Shown here piece after piece: positions 21,401-31,812 of a DNA stretch of 64,000 nucleotides. Positions within the stretch are counted from its first letter, which is position 1. The number at the start of each line of letters is the position of its first letter. Source of the stretch: Diplonema papillatum (Eukaryota > Euglenozoa > Diplonemea > Diplonemida > Diplonemidae). The DNA lies in NCBI GenBank assembly GCA_030068145.1, contig JAPJBO010000684.1, positions 1 to 64,000 of the forward strand, in the 5' to 3' direction. The notes under the pieces are model-generated. The model did not search any database. It was not told the DNA's origin and was given only the letters and a program-made list of their open reading frames with translations. A program made the position numbers and the translations under genes.

Positions 21401-24400
21401 CAAACTTCTGGTATACAGAGTAGCAGAGATCGAAATAGCCGATACAAAGTTTGTCTGTTCAACTGGCAGCAGGAGCGGTGGCATGGAATCTCGCCTGCCG
21501 GCACGGATACTGGACTGGACACGATGCTCAAGCGATTGTCCATAGATGGCCGCGAACCGGTGTCGCATACCTATGCATCGAAGCTTGTGGCCAGCCTTGG
21601 AAGTTGTTTTTTGTGCTGGATAGAACACAGCAGCGAGCCTTGGCCGAAATGCAAATCAATTGCATCATTTCGCTTTCTACGATGCAAGCTCGCTTTAAAA
21701 CCTCGGGGGGTTAGAGTCTCCGGTGACTTTCAGCAATAGGAATATCGTTTACACACCGCGTGCTCTTGAGGGTGGTGTTTACACGAGGTACAAGCATCGG
21801 TGTGCACCTTGGTTGATCGTTGTCCGTTTCGGTCACTATCCAGATGCCTATTATGTAGGCCCTCCTCGTAGGTAGGTTACGTTCTGTCTCCTTTGACGGA
21901 AAGAATACTCGGTAGGCGCCGCCCGGTGCTTATTTCGACGGACCCAGCTCAAATGGCTTCTTTAGCGAGGGAAGAAAAATGGTTCAGGAAAAATGGGCGG
22001 CCACTCCAATTTCGTTTTTTAGCCGTACAGCTTCTCACTTGTCGCTGTGAAGCAGTGCTTCGTCGGATGAGTTTCCGCTACTAGCTGGTCGATCACGGGG
22101 AAGGTATTCACAGTTCCACAAAAGGGCGGTGCGAACCCACTCGACGGTTGCTTCGAACGGATTGTCACGACAGAGTTGGTGGCAGAAGAGAGAAAACCAG
22201 TGCAAAGTTTGTGTAGAAAAGAACGCTGGGTATTGGTTGCTCTTCGAAATAATGGAAAGGGATCGATGGCCGTTTTTTTTTCTCCCGTTCTCGGGGTAAA
22301 GAGAGAAAACGTCACCGTGCAGGGGGTTTATGAGACAGGAAGGGAGCTCGAAAAGGCGGTTCAGGCAGTGCGAGGAGCCGAAAAGGCTTTCTTGAAGAAC
22401 AATGGGTTGTTCCTTTTCTCAGTATCGAAACTATGGCTGGCTCGTTTTGTGTTTTCCCCCCTTTTCGCTTGCTTCAAATGCTTCTCAAGGGCGGTTTCCG
22501 AGACACGCAATGCGGGCTTTGCGAGACGGATCGCAGTTGGATTCCTTTCAGTAAAACCTCTTCCCAAGATACGTGGTATTACTGATGGTGGACTTCGTTG
22601 TCGAAACTGTCTTTTCCATGGGGGGAAGAACGGTAGTAGTTTGAGGTTTATGTGCGAGACTATGTAGGATGGTACAGTAGTCATGATGGAGAGAGACCTG
22701 ATTTTCATTGCTGATCGTTAGGTGACGAGCTTTTTTTCTCCCCCACATTTCATGTTTGATACAAAGAAAATGGTTTAGTTTTGCGTGAGACTGCGAGTCT
22801 CGCGGCTTATAATGAACTGTATGCCCTGAAATATCCTATAAACCTACGGTGTCCCACGGGTCATGAGAGTACCATTGTTTTTTTCTTTTTGTAGAACGTG
22901 CAAAATGCAGCTCTTTCGGTCTCGACCATGCGCGCCAGCGAGGGTGAGGAAAAGTTAGCACTTCACGCCCGACTGAAATATTAGAATCTCTCTACTGGTA
23001 GCTTCGTTATGCATCATGGTGTCGAATAGAAAGTGACGGCATTCTTCGCAAGCTAGGGGAGCAAAGAACGGTGCCGGGTTCTATGTAACAAGTAAAGAAC
23101 CGAAGTTCGGAGCAAAAAGAGACGAAAGAAGCGCTGGTTGCCCTATTTTCATTTATATCATATACTTTTTTTGCAGAAATACTTCGGGCCCGGGGGAAAG
23201 CAACGGCTACTGTGCATCTACTTTATTTCGTATTTCTTTCTGTTTCGTTTCGTTGGTTGCGTTCTCTCCGGCGGTCTTCTCACGTCGGCGGGCTAGTTTC
23301 AGGTCCGTTGGAAACGCAGCGTGTGTTATTCTCGGGTGTGACGACGGAGAAATAGCTGTGGCCACCGGTGTACCAAGCCCGGCTGACGTCCTGTAGTCAG
23401 CGCATTATTCTACTTAACAGCAAGGGAGGTGACGCGGTCTTACGTTGGCTGCGGCTTTCTGAAACTGGAAAGCACAGCAGGAGCACTTTCCAGTCTCAGT
23501 TGCTGCCCGAGGCGTGCTATAACTGGGCACGTCGGAACCTCATGGCCGAAGTTCTCGTGTGGCTCCCGCACACCTCAAGAGTCGTTGCTCACAACATCAT
23601 CATCACAGCTGGTGCAGACCAACAGGGGAACCGGAGTTTTGATGATGCTGGCATCAAGTCTTCTTCGGATGTCAGAACGTGCGTGGAATGGTCGTGCCTG
23701 TATCGTGTCCTACTGCATCGGTCTCTTAGGCGAAACACGTCGGTTTATGTTTATTCTTCTAGTTCTTCTAGGCACTGCCTGACGTCTGTAGTAATTAGAG
23801 GGGGGGCGTCATAGGTGCACGGGTATTGATTGCAGGACCGCGAGCAGGAACCGTGCCATTTCTGTGGAAGATGAAAGATCATCATCAGTAAGCATGGGGA
23901 GCATACGTTCACGGTAAACCTTCGAAGCTGCTGAACTTATATATTTGCGCAAAAAAGAGCGTGCGCACAGCACACCCACTTTTCGGGTGTGACGACGGAG
24001 AAATACGCGACAAACCACACCCGAAAAGCGGATGCCCGAGTTGTTTCTGTACAACAACGGCGCGCGGAAAAGTATGACAATCTTCTCAAGGAGGGGAGGG
24101 TGGGTTGGTGAACCTCGTTGTTCTAGGACAATGGCAGACTCATTCTCCGCTTGTCGATGGTCCGAAGAACGGTCGACGAGGTGTCAGGGGAGCAATTCCA
24201 AACGTAAATAGTTACTCGGGCACGAAGACAAACTCGTTCGGGTACGAACGACAACCTCGTCTTCCGATGACCGCGAGGGCAGGACAACGACGACTGAAAT
24301 GGTTCAGAGTTGTCGTGGGCGGAGGTGTGCATGGTGCTCGACGATGGTTCCATGAAAGGGATGACGAGGTGAGTCGGTTGCAGATTTCGACCGCCGTGCT

Positions 24401-24568
24401 AAACTAAACACCTGCGAGGCAGCCTTTCCTTCCATCCTTTGAACGGAGAGGAAAAGGCAAGATTTACTGGGCGTTGCGCTCGTGCCACGTACGGTTGTTC
24501 GCACAAGAGGGCTCGATGTGTCAGAGAGTGGGCCTATGTCAATTCCAAACGCAAGTGACCAGTGGACT
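18475..24568. other. 6-kb stretch without a recognised gene
   Basis: The left end must contain the Ran 5' UTR and promoter, but I cannot place either. Other contents are a 28-A run (20109-20136), a diverged copy of repeat X (20280-20400) and many short open frames that look random. The largest (21254-21739, 22176-22667 and 23368-23814 on plus) have no motif I recognise and no paired exon structure. Unspliced exons of an unknown gene could be hidden here. Confidence 0.5.
20280..20400 (+). repeat. Dispersed repeat X, copy 2
   Basis: Shares GGCGGACCATCATCA and ACTGGTCC-GTCTGC-CCGTGTTTCG with copy 1 at 4517-4700, with substitutions. Confidence 0.65.
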
Positions 24569-27500
24569 TCATTGCTCGGGCACAACGACGAACTCGTCTT
24601 CCGATGACCGCGAGGGTAGGACGACGAAGTCGTCGTTGTCCTGCGCGCGGCTGGCGACGGAGGGAGCCGTCGGTTGCTGCACGAGGAACGGGGAGTTGTC
24701 GGAGGCGGGGTTGTGTCCCTGGTGGCCCCTCGGGCTCGACGACCACGATTCGTCGGCTCGCTCCAGCCCGCCGTGCGCGAAGACGGCGAAGTCATCGCGT
24801 TCCGAAGGGGAAAACACGCTCGTGAACGTGTCGGTCCGGGGCATGCTGGGCATGCCAGCGTACCTCGACAGCTCCTTCAAGCCCCACGTTCTCCGGCCCC
24901 CTCCTTTCGGGGTCGCCGCTTCGCTGGCCGGTGGGCTCGCACCGACGCTATCGAGTGTCGCAGACGACCCGTGCACCCACGGTGATACAACCGGGATTGA
25001 CGGTCTACCCGTTTGTTGTTCACGCGAGTCTCCCCTCCACGAGTCCACGCTCGGCTGCTTGAACAACCCGTCTAGGGACGCGGTGCTGGGGACGGGGCCC
25101 ACGGCGGGGTAGAAGCTTTCGTACGGCGTCGGGCGGGGGAGGCCGTAGTGCGCGGGTCGCTTCGGCGGCTTGTTACTCGACTTCGCGCGCCCGGCGGCGA
25201 CTGGTCTGAACAGGACTTCTTTGCCGCCCGGCTTGCCTTCGCACTTTTTCTCGACGGGCGAGGCGCCCGCATCCAACGGATCCGAGGCCACCCGGACGGC
25301 TCTCACGCTCCCCCCTGCAGACTGGCTGCCATTTCCATCCTCGTCTTCCGGTGCCTTCCCCACGTCTCTCCTGCGGTCGGTACGGCTCGGCTCCGGTTCG
25401 ATGAGTTCGTGCGCGGCGTCCCTTGCGCCGGGTGGTGTCCCGGGTTCTTCTGCTCCGCCCGCCTCGTCCGCCTGCCGGTGCGCGCTCGCCGGCGTCGGCT
25501 CGATCAACCCGCTCGACTGACTCGATGCCCCGCAACTCCGCTTACCCTCATCCCCCGAGCCGGCCCGGGCCCCGCCCTCCGCCGCGTGCTCCCCCGGAAC
25601 GCCGCGGGCTTCCCGGCACGCGGGCTGCTCGCCGGGTTGCCCCCCGAGACCCGGGCAGGTCGCCTGGTAGGGTGGAGGTGACGGGGAGGTGTCCGCCGGT
25701 TCTTCGTTGGAAGGGCACGGGCTGTTCACCGGCGGCGTCGATCCGAGGGGCGACCGCGTCGTGTGGGAGGGGGCCGGGTGGTTCTTCGCGCCGCTCCCGA
25801 CGTCGGACGAGGCGAGGGGGTCCTGGAAGAGCCTGCGGGGCGGGATGGAGTGGGTCGACAGGGTGCTCGACACCAGAGGTGATACGGGCGACGACACCGC
25901 GAGGGAGCCTTGGAGCTTTTTGCTCCGCACCCGCGCCTTCCAGCGGCGGAGGCAGCGCCTGATGAGGAGCAAGCTCGCTTTGCTGTACTTTTTCGCGGGC
26001 TTGGGCGTCGGGCTCTTCAGGTGTCTGTTCGACGTGTTTGGCGACCGGGCGACGGCCCTGTCTTCGAAGCTAGCAAAAACCTCGTCGAACGACGCGAACG
26101 AGGCCCAGGACTCCCTGGCCCGTGTATCCAGGTCGCCCAGGAAATTGTCCGTGAGGGTTTTCGGGACGCCGTCGAAGGCGTCTCCGCTTTTCAGGGGGAC
26201 GGTTGATTGTTGCGATGGGTTGCTGGGGGAGTAGGTGGTCGATCGTTCGTCCAGGGAGCCGAACGAAGGGAACTCGATCCGGTACCCTGCTTTGAAAGGC
26301 CCGGCGGGTGTGTCAGTCTCCTCCCGGGCAACAGCGACGTCTTGCGCGGCGGAGGCGAGGGTCAGGAACCCGATCAACGCTGCGTTGCACCGGTCTTCCC
26401 GCTCTTCCACCTGGATCGCGTTTCTTTCCCTTTCCTCGTCAAGGCACGCGTCGTACGTCGCGCCCAAGCCGACCTCATCGAACCGGTCTGCCCGCGACTC
26501 CGCCAGGCTGTCCCCGCTCCCCCCCAGCGGCTGCCCAGCATCCGACGGCAGCGAGGATGCATTCGCATCATCACTATCAGTCCCGGTGGCCGGCTGGTCA
26601 GAGTTTCTCTCCAACGCCGCAGGACTGTCGCATCGAGCGACTCCCGAGACTACCGCAAGTTCTTCGCCAGCACTTGTCGTCGCCGGCAGTTCAGACGGAT
26701 CGGCTTCCGACGGCGGCGAGGATGCATTCGCATCATCACCTTTGGTTCCAGTGGCCGGCTGGTCAGGGCACCCCTCCAATGCCGCAGGCCTGTCGCATCG
26801 AGCGACTCCCGCCACCGCCTCGGGTTCTTCCCCCAGACTCGTCGTCGCCGGCATTTCCGACGCGTCATCGGCTTCGGCCTCCGGTCCCGCTTGCTGCCCG
26901 GTAGAGATGGGGCTCCCTGCCGGCGGCTCTGCAAGGCTGGCGGACCGGATGCCCGATGCGGAACACTCGTCGGAGGCTGTCACGTCGCGCTCGGTCACGT
27001 TGCTCTCCGGCGCTTCGGACGCGTGATTGGCTTCCGAGTCCGATTGCCGTCCGGAAATAGCTTCGGCTGGCTGTTCTGCGAGGCTGTCGGGTGGAGGGAC
27101 TTTCGACCCGGAACGCTCGCCAGAGCCTATCGCGTCGAGCTCGCTCGCATTCTTCTGCGGCGCTTCGGACGCGGTGGCGGCTTCGGCTTCCGAGTCCGCG
27201 TGCCGGTTGGGAATGATTCTGGCTGGCGGTTCTGCGAGGCTGTCGGGTGCGGGTACCTCTCGTCCGGAACACTGGTCGGAGGGTTGCGTACCGCGCGGGT
27301 CTCCCGCGTCTGGTCGGGCCTCAGCGGCGTCGGGTGCTTGATCAGCGCGCGGGCCGTCTTCGTGGTCGCGTGCAACGCCTTCGTCGGCGGCTTCCATCTT
27401 TGCTGCCGCTTCTGCGTGCTTGCAACCGTTCCCGTCGGCACGTTCTAAAGTGTTCTCGTCAACACGTTCTAGATTGCTCTCGTCGGCACCTTTTAGAGTG

Positions 27501-29350
27501 TTCTCGTCAACACGTTCTACAGTATTCTCGTCACGTTCGAGAGTGCTCTCATCGCCAGACTCCTCTGAAACGTCGCCCACCGCCACTTCTGCGCACGGGT
27601 GCCTGCCGTTGCCGGGTTCGACGACTGCATCGGTGCCCATTTCTGCAGCTTCGCCCGCGGATGCTTGCGGGTCGTCGGCACTGCCCACGATGGCATTGTG
27701 ACCTTGGTCTTCTGTTTCCCGCGACCCATCGGCTGCCGTGTCCTCGTCCTCACGCGGGAGCTCGTTGCCGACCCGCTTCTCCGGAAGGTCTTTCGTGCCG
27801 ATTTCTTCGCGCGAGTTTCTGCCGTGGGCACCTTCTTCATCGTTGTTAGTCGCCTTCTGCGGGCCGCCGTGCAGTTCGCACGGGTGCTTCGCGACGGCAT
27901 GCTTGTCAGCAGCTGTGTGTTCGGACTCGGGCGAAACGTCGTCAACTGCAAATGCAAGTTCTTCGCGTGGGTGCTTCGCGACGGCATCCTTGACGGCAGC
28001 TGTATGTTCGGACTCGGGCGGAACGTCGCCAACTGCAACTGCAAGCGGGTGCTTCGCGACGGCATCCTTGACGGCAGCTGTGTCTTCGGACTCGTGCGAA
28101 ACGTCGCCAACTGCAACTGCAAGCTCTTTGCCTATGTCCGAGCGATCGGCACCTTCGCTGCCGTCTTCAGTCGCCTTCTGTGGACCCGCTTCTCCGTGCG
28201 GGTGTCTGGCGGTGTCCTCGTCGTTGCTTCTGGAACCGGTCTTGCCCGAGACGTCTTCCGCTGATAATTCTTCACACGGGTGCTCGCCATTGTCGTCGGG
28301 CGACTTCGCTGGACCCTTGCCCGGTGTTGCTGTTGCTACTTGTGCATGGGTGTTCATTTCGTCCTCTTTTTCAGCGGTTTCGTCGGCATCGGTCGCCTTC
28401 TCCGGACCGTTGTTCCCAGCTGCCTGTCTATGGGCATCCGTGTCACTGCAGGTTTCAACGTTATCCTCGGAGTTTTTGTCTTCTTCGTTTTCGTCGTCGG
28501 CATCGGTCGCCTGTTCGAGCTCGTCGGTGGCAGCTCCGTCCTTGCGCGGGTGTTTGTCTCTGTCCTCGTCGTCTCCACCTTCGTCACCGTCTTTGCGAGG
28601 TTGGCCAGCCTGATCACCGGATCCTCTATCGCGGGTCGGTTCGGAATCAGCTGCGCGGTCTTTCTCGTGCGCCCGGCTATCCCGTCCTTTCTCGGCAGAG
28701 CCGGCGCCTTCGCCTGCTTCTCCTTCCGCTTGGCAAGCCACCGCGGCGCGAGGTTTGTCGCTGAAGCGACTGCAGTCTTGCGCCCCGGCTTCCCTGTTGA
28801 AGACGACCAGCTGCCACGACGCTGGACCTTTGACCCCAGTCGAATTGTCAGCGGACGCCCCTATCGAAGAGGTCGGTGACTTCCCGCCGAGAAGCTTGCG
28901 GGGCGGCGCGCTGAGCCGGCAGATTTGCTGCAGCATCAGGGACGTAGCGGGTGCCGTCGGTTCCACGCTGCTGGTTACGGCTTGCTTGATCCCGCACGTT
29001 GCGCTGGCGGAAGGCAAACTCCACCGAAGCCCCTTTACCCCCAATGAGCTGAAGCAGCGGTTGGTGGAGAAGTCCGAGTGGACGACGAGCGCTCGCGACG
29101 CGGGCTCGCCGGTTCGCTCTCTGAGGGGATCCAACAGCGGAACGCTGCTTTGGTTGGGCGCGGACCTGTCCGGTCGCTTCGGGGGCACCTTCTCCGAGTT
29201 TCGCTGTCTTCTACCGCGATTCGACTTACCCCTGCCGTGCGCGATGACGTAAGAATGGCACTTCTGGCGCGACCACCACTGCTTGAACGTAAGCACGGCA
29301 AGGAGGAAGATAGCCCCGAGATGAGCTAGAATCTGGGTTACAACGCACAT
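24569..29350 (-). CDS. Large disordered single-pass membrane protein with two C-terminal LIR/AIM-like motifs
   Basis: An uninterrupted 1593-residue frame begins at the ATG at 29350. The frame continues upstream without another ATG. Residues about 3-24 are one hydrophobic segment (QILAHLGAIFLLAVLTF), followed by a strongly basic stretch. By the positive-inside rule the long remainder would be cytosolic. Most of the chain is acidic, Ala/Ser/Pro/Glu-rich and repetitive, with repeats around VGDVS-ESE-TAAVKDAVAKHP, around DENTLERAD and around PDSLAEPPA. A basic amphipathic helix (LLLIRRCLRRWKARVR) lies in the C-terminal half. The chain ends NDDFVVLP...SEDEFVVVPEQ. These are two acidic-preceded F-x-x-L/V motifs resembling the ATG8-binding motif of ULK-type kinases. 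A third, weaker DDFAVF lies about 50 residues before. No catalytic domain is recognised. A role as an organelle or ER autophagy receptor is inference only. Confidence 0.75.
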   Translation of the reverse strand: MCVVTQILAHLGAIFLLAVLTFKQWWSRQKCHSYVIAHGRGKSNRGRRQRNSEKVPPKRPDRSAPNQSSVPLLDPLRERTGEPASRALVVHSDFSTNRCFSSLGVKGLRWSLPSASATCGIKQAVTSSVEPTAPATSLMLQQICRLSAPPRKLLGGKSPTSSIGASADNSTGVKGPASWQLVVFNREAGAQDCSRFSDKPRAAVACQAEGEAGEGAGSAEKGRDSRAHEKDRAADSEPTRDRGSGDQAGQPRKDGDEGGDDEDRDKHPRKDGAATDELEQATDADDENEEDKNSEDNVETCSDTDAHRQAAGNNGPEKATDADETAEKEDEMNTHAQVATATPGKGPAKSPDDNGEHPCEELSAEDVSGKTGSRSNDEDTARHPHGEAGPQKATEDGSEGADRSDIGKELAVAVGDVSHESEDTAAVKDAVAKHPLAVAVGDVPPESEHTAAVKDAVAKHPREELAFAVDDVSPESEHTAADKHAVAKHPCELHGGPQKATNNDEEGAHGRNSREEIGTKDLPEKRVGNELPREDEDTAADGSRETEDQGHNAIVGSADDPQASAGEAAEMGTDAVVEPGNGRHPCAEVAVGDVSEESGDESTLERDENTVERVDENTLKGADESNLERVDENTLERADGNGCKHAEAAAKMEAADEGVARDHEDGPRADQAPDAAEARPDAGDPRGTQPSDQCSGREVPAPDSLAEPPARIIPNRHADSEAEAATASEAPQKNASELDAIGSGERSGSKVPPPDSLAEQPAEAISGRQSDSEANHASEAPESNVTERDVTASDECSASGIRSASLAEPPAGSPISTGQQAGPEAEADDASEMPATTSLGEEPEAVAGVARCDRPAALEGCPDQPATGTKGDDANASSPPSEADPSELPATTSAGEELAVVSGVARCDSPAALERNSDQPATGTDSDDANASSLPSDAGQPLGGSGDSLAESRADRFDEVGLGATYDACLDEERERNAIQVEEREDRCNAALIGFLTLASAAQDVAVAREETDTPAGPFKAGYRIEFPSFGSLDERSTTYSPSNPSQQSTVPLKSGDAFDGVPKTLTDNFLGDLDTRARESWASFASFDEVFASFEDRAVARSPNTSNRHLKSPTPKPAKKYSKASLLLIRRCLRRWKARVRSKKLQGSLAVSSPVSPLVSSTLSTHSIPPRRLFQDPLASSDVGSGAKNHPAPSHTTRSPLGSTPPVNSPCPSNEEPADTSPSPPPYQATCPGLGGQPGEQPACREARGVPGEHAAEGGARAGSGDEGKRSCGASSQSSGLIEPTPASAHRQADEAGGAEEPGTPPGARDAAHELIEPEPSRTDRRRDVGKAPEDEDGNGSQSAGGSVRAVRVASDPLDAGASPVEKKCEGKPGGKEVLFRPVAAGRAKSSNKPPKRPAHYGLPRPTPYESFYPAVGPVPSTASLDGLFKQPSVDSWRGDSREQQTGRPSIPVVSPWVHGSSATLDSVGASPPASEAATPKGGGRRTWGLKELSRYAGMPSMPRTDTFTSVFSPSERDDFAVFAHGGLERADESWSSSPRGHQGHNPASDNSPFLVQQPTAPSVASRAQDNDDFVVLPSRSSEDEFVVVPEQ

Positions 29351-31812
29351 CGTCGGGATTAAAAATGAGGTATTTTCCTCCTCTCCACCCCTCACCCACC
29401 TCCTCCCCAATTGGCTTCAGCCTGTTTGGAGTGACGTGGTTTTCCCTGTGCAGAAAGTGATCAATAGGTATTCGTACTTCGGAAGCGGTTCATCGAACAA
29501 CACTTGACAAAACGGCAACGCGCTCCGAACTTGTTTTGCGGCCAAGCACCGCGACTACGTCTCGTTTTCTCCTGTGTCATCTTCAGGACGAAACCGTGTC
29601 GTTTGGCTGTCGGATAGGTTTGATGTGTATAAGCCTATCTGAACTTGCAGCACTACACCTGCATCATATGTAGTACATATCCGCCTGTCTTGGGCACTGT
29701 GTGAGTTGTGTCGCTACGGTGACTCGGACAGACGAATCGAAAGGTTGCCCGAGCGGGAACATGAGATGGTTAGGTTCGGGACAACGTCCCGTAGTGTGGG
29801 ACATACGGACAGGGGTGAAGAGCATTGAGTTCTAGTGGAGAGCAGGTGTTCGCTGCGACCTTGCCTACGCGTAAAATCCACCTGGTGGCATTTCGGACTA
29901 AACAGACGGCCAATCAGCAGTTGAGTGTCGCTTGAAAATCTAATCTTTCAGACTGCGTCCGACTCTTGATTCGATGGTGATTGGCTTGCTGATTATTGTT
30001 GATCGAGTTGAATCGGTTTGAATGAGAATGTGGCGGCGGGGAAGACTTCCAAAACCTGCTTGCTGCCAAAGAGTTACTCAATTCTTCAACCTGCTACTCC
30101 AACATGCACACCCCAGTCAGTCAGCAGAGTCCGGTCCTCTTTTTGTTTTTAGAGTTAAAGTTTTTGACAGTCACGGGTCTTTCATTAAACTGCACCCGAA
30201 ACAACTTACAACGAGAGCCTCTTCAGCGAGGCCGAGGAATTCCCCCGGGGCCGGGTTTTTGAGTACTGTCATCGGGCAGGGTATTCCGAGGCTAGGTATG
30301 AAAATAGCTATAACGAACCAACCCCACTTTTACAGGGTAGTCCCTGGTTCTACGTTGTTCGATCGGACAGTGCCGATGGTACCATGATCATGGCTGAACG
30401 ACTCTAAGCCAGAACCCAGTCTAGAGAAATGCGTGAGTTACTCAGGGCACATCGGCCACGACTAGCTTCGGTGAACGCTTCCAAATTCACACCCAGATCC
30501 GTGTACCGGGTCTAAACGAGTCCGGATCGACCGGCGGGCGTAACGCACTGATCAGCCTTGTTTTTCGGAAGGTTTGAGCCTTATGGTTGCTACGGTTATT
30601 TCCTGGTACGGCTCCATTCGAAAGAGTGAGGTTGGATCAGGAGAAACTCGGGAGGGGAGTTGCTGTGTGCTCCTGCGGTCTTTGTGTGTTTCGTACTTGA
30701 CTAACAGGTTCACCCCCCCGCACGCCAAGTCCCCTTCGGTATAAGTTCGTCCAGAACTTCTCTCACTTCGTTCACGAAGCTCTTGATCCGGATTTGGAAA
30801 AACGATGAAGAGAGAGAGACGAGTTAGAGTGGAGGGACCATCTCTCCGGGGAGTTTCCGGTCTCCTCGCTTATTTCCGTGCTGCTACGGCGGGCGAAAGT
30901 CGCTCCGGGGGCGCTGCAGGTTGTGGCCCTGCTACAGTGTGTGGCTGCGCCACAGTGGGCGCTGCAGGGGTGCTCTGGCGGCGGGTGAGCTCGCCTCGCG
31001 GGGGATTGCCGCCTTGTAGCGCTGCGGGCCCTCTTCTTCTTGCGACTGCGCGGCTTACGGCGGCGGCTAACGCCTTGATGGAAAACTTCAGCTTCCATTG
31101 AGCGAAGGGTTGAAAGCGGTGAATCCCCCATGAGTCTCTCGGGACGGAATGGAATGAATGGCTGAACCATCATGAGGCAAAATCAAAAGACGGTTCGCTT
31201 CGCGACTCTCTTTTTCTCTCATGCGCAGACATCCAAGCTAGCTTGCTCCCTCCACCACCTTGTCGCAAGGGCAGTGCGAACAGAAGTTGCCTCACACCCG
31301 CCGACCCATTCGATACATTGTATTCGCCGAACTCTTGTTACACGACGTATCTTCACGACAAGGCTGGACCCTGAGAGGCCCTCGAATTGCCCTTGGCTAC
31401 CTCTGCCGGGCCTGGGTGGTGGTGTGGCCATTTTTTTGTGTTTCCGACGATCCGAATGGACGTACAGATTGGTGTCTTTCGACCTTTTGTATGCTTGTGG
31501 AGTTCAGCTTAGTACGTGCTTGTGGTGATCGGTGGGGTTCCCAAAATAAATGTTTTGTGTTATCGTATCTTCGAGCTAGACTTGATCTCGTGCATTAGCC
31601 AAGTGGCCCATTCTGTTGCTTTTCCGCTGGGCTCCTGATAGCGGACTCGCGCACAAACGGACAGCATGACTGCTGTGTTTTTTTGTTTTTCTTTTTTGAT
31701 AACCCGGAAAAAATGCTTTACGCACGACCCCCGTGGACTAAGCGGAGAGTGTGGGACTACGTTCGTGGAGCTATGGTGGCCGAACGCTACCCACTAAAAC
31801 AACCGGGGGCCC
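29351..31812. other. Spacer without a recognised gene
   Basis: Holds the short repeat at 30808-30868 and a copy of repeat Z at 31251-31430. The open frame at 30805-31101 (plus) is Gly/Ala-rich and overlaps a minus-strand frame of equal quality, so neither can be supported. Confidence 0.5.
31251..31430 (+). repeat. Dispersed repeat Z, copy 2
   Basis: Matches the minus strand of 6066-6340. It lacks about 30 bp present there. Confidence 0.7.

Noticed and set aside
22176..22667. 163-codon plus-strand frame
   Set aside because: No motif, no matching neighbour exon, overlaps minus-strand frames of similar quality.
26207..27448. 413-codon plus-strand open frame
   Set aside because: It lies opposite the 1593-residue minus-strand gene, is Arg/Cys/Val-rich without motifs, and follows from that gene's GC-rich codons.
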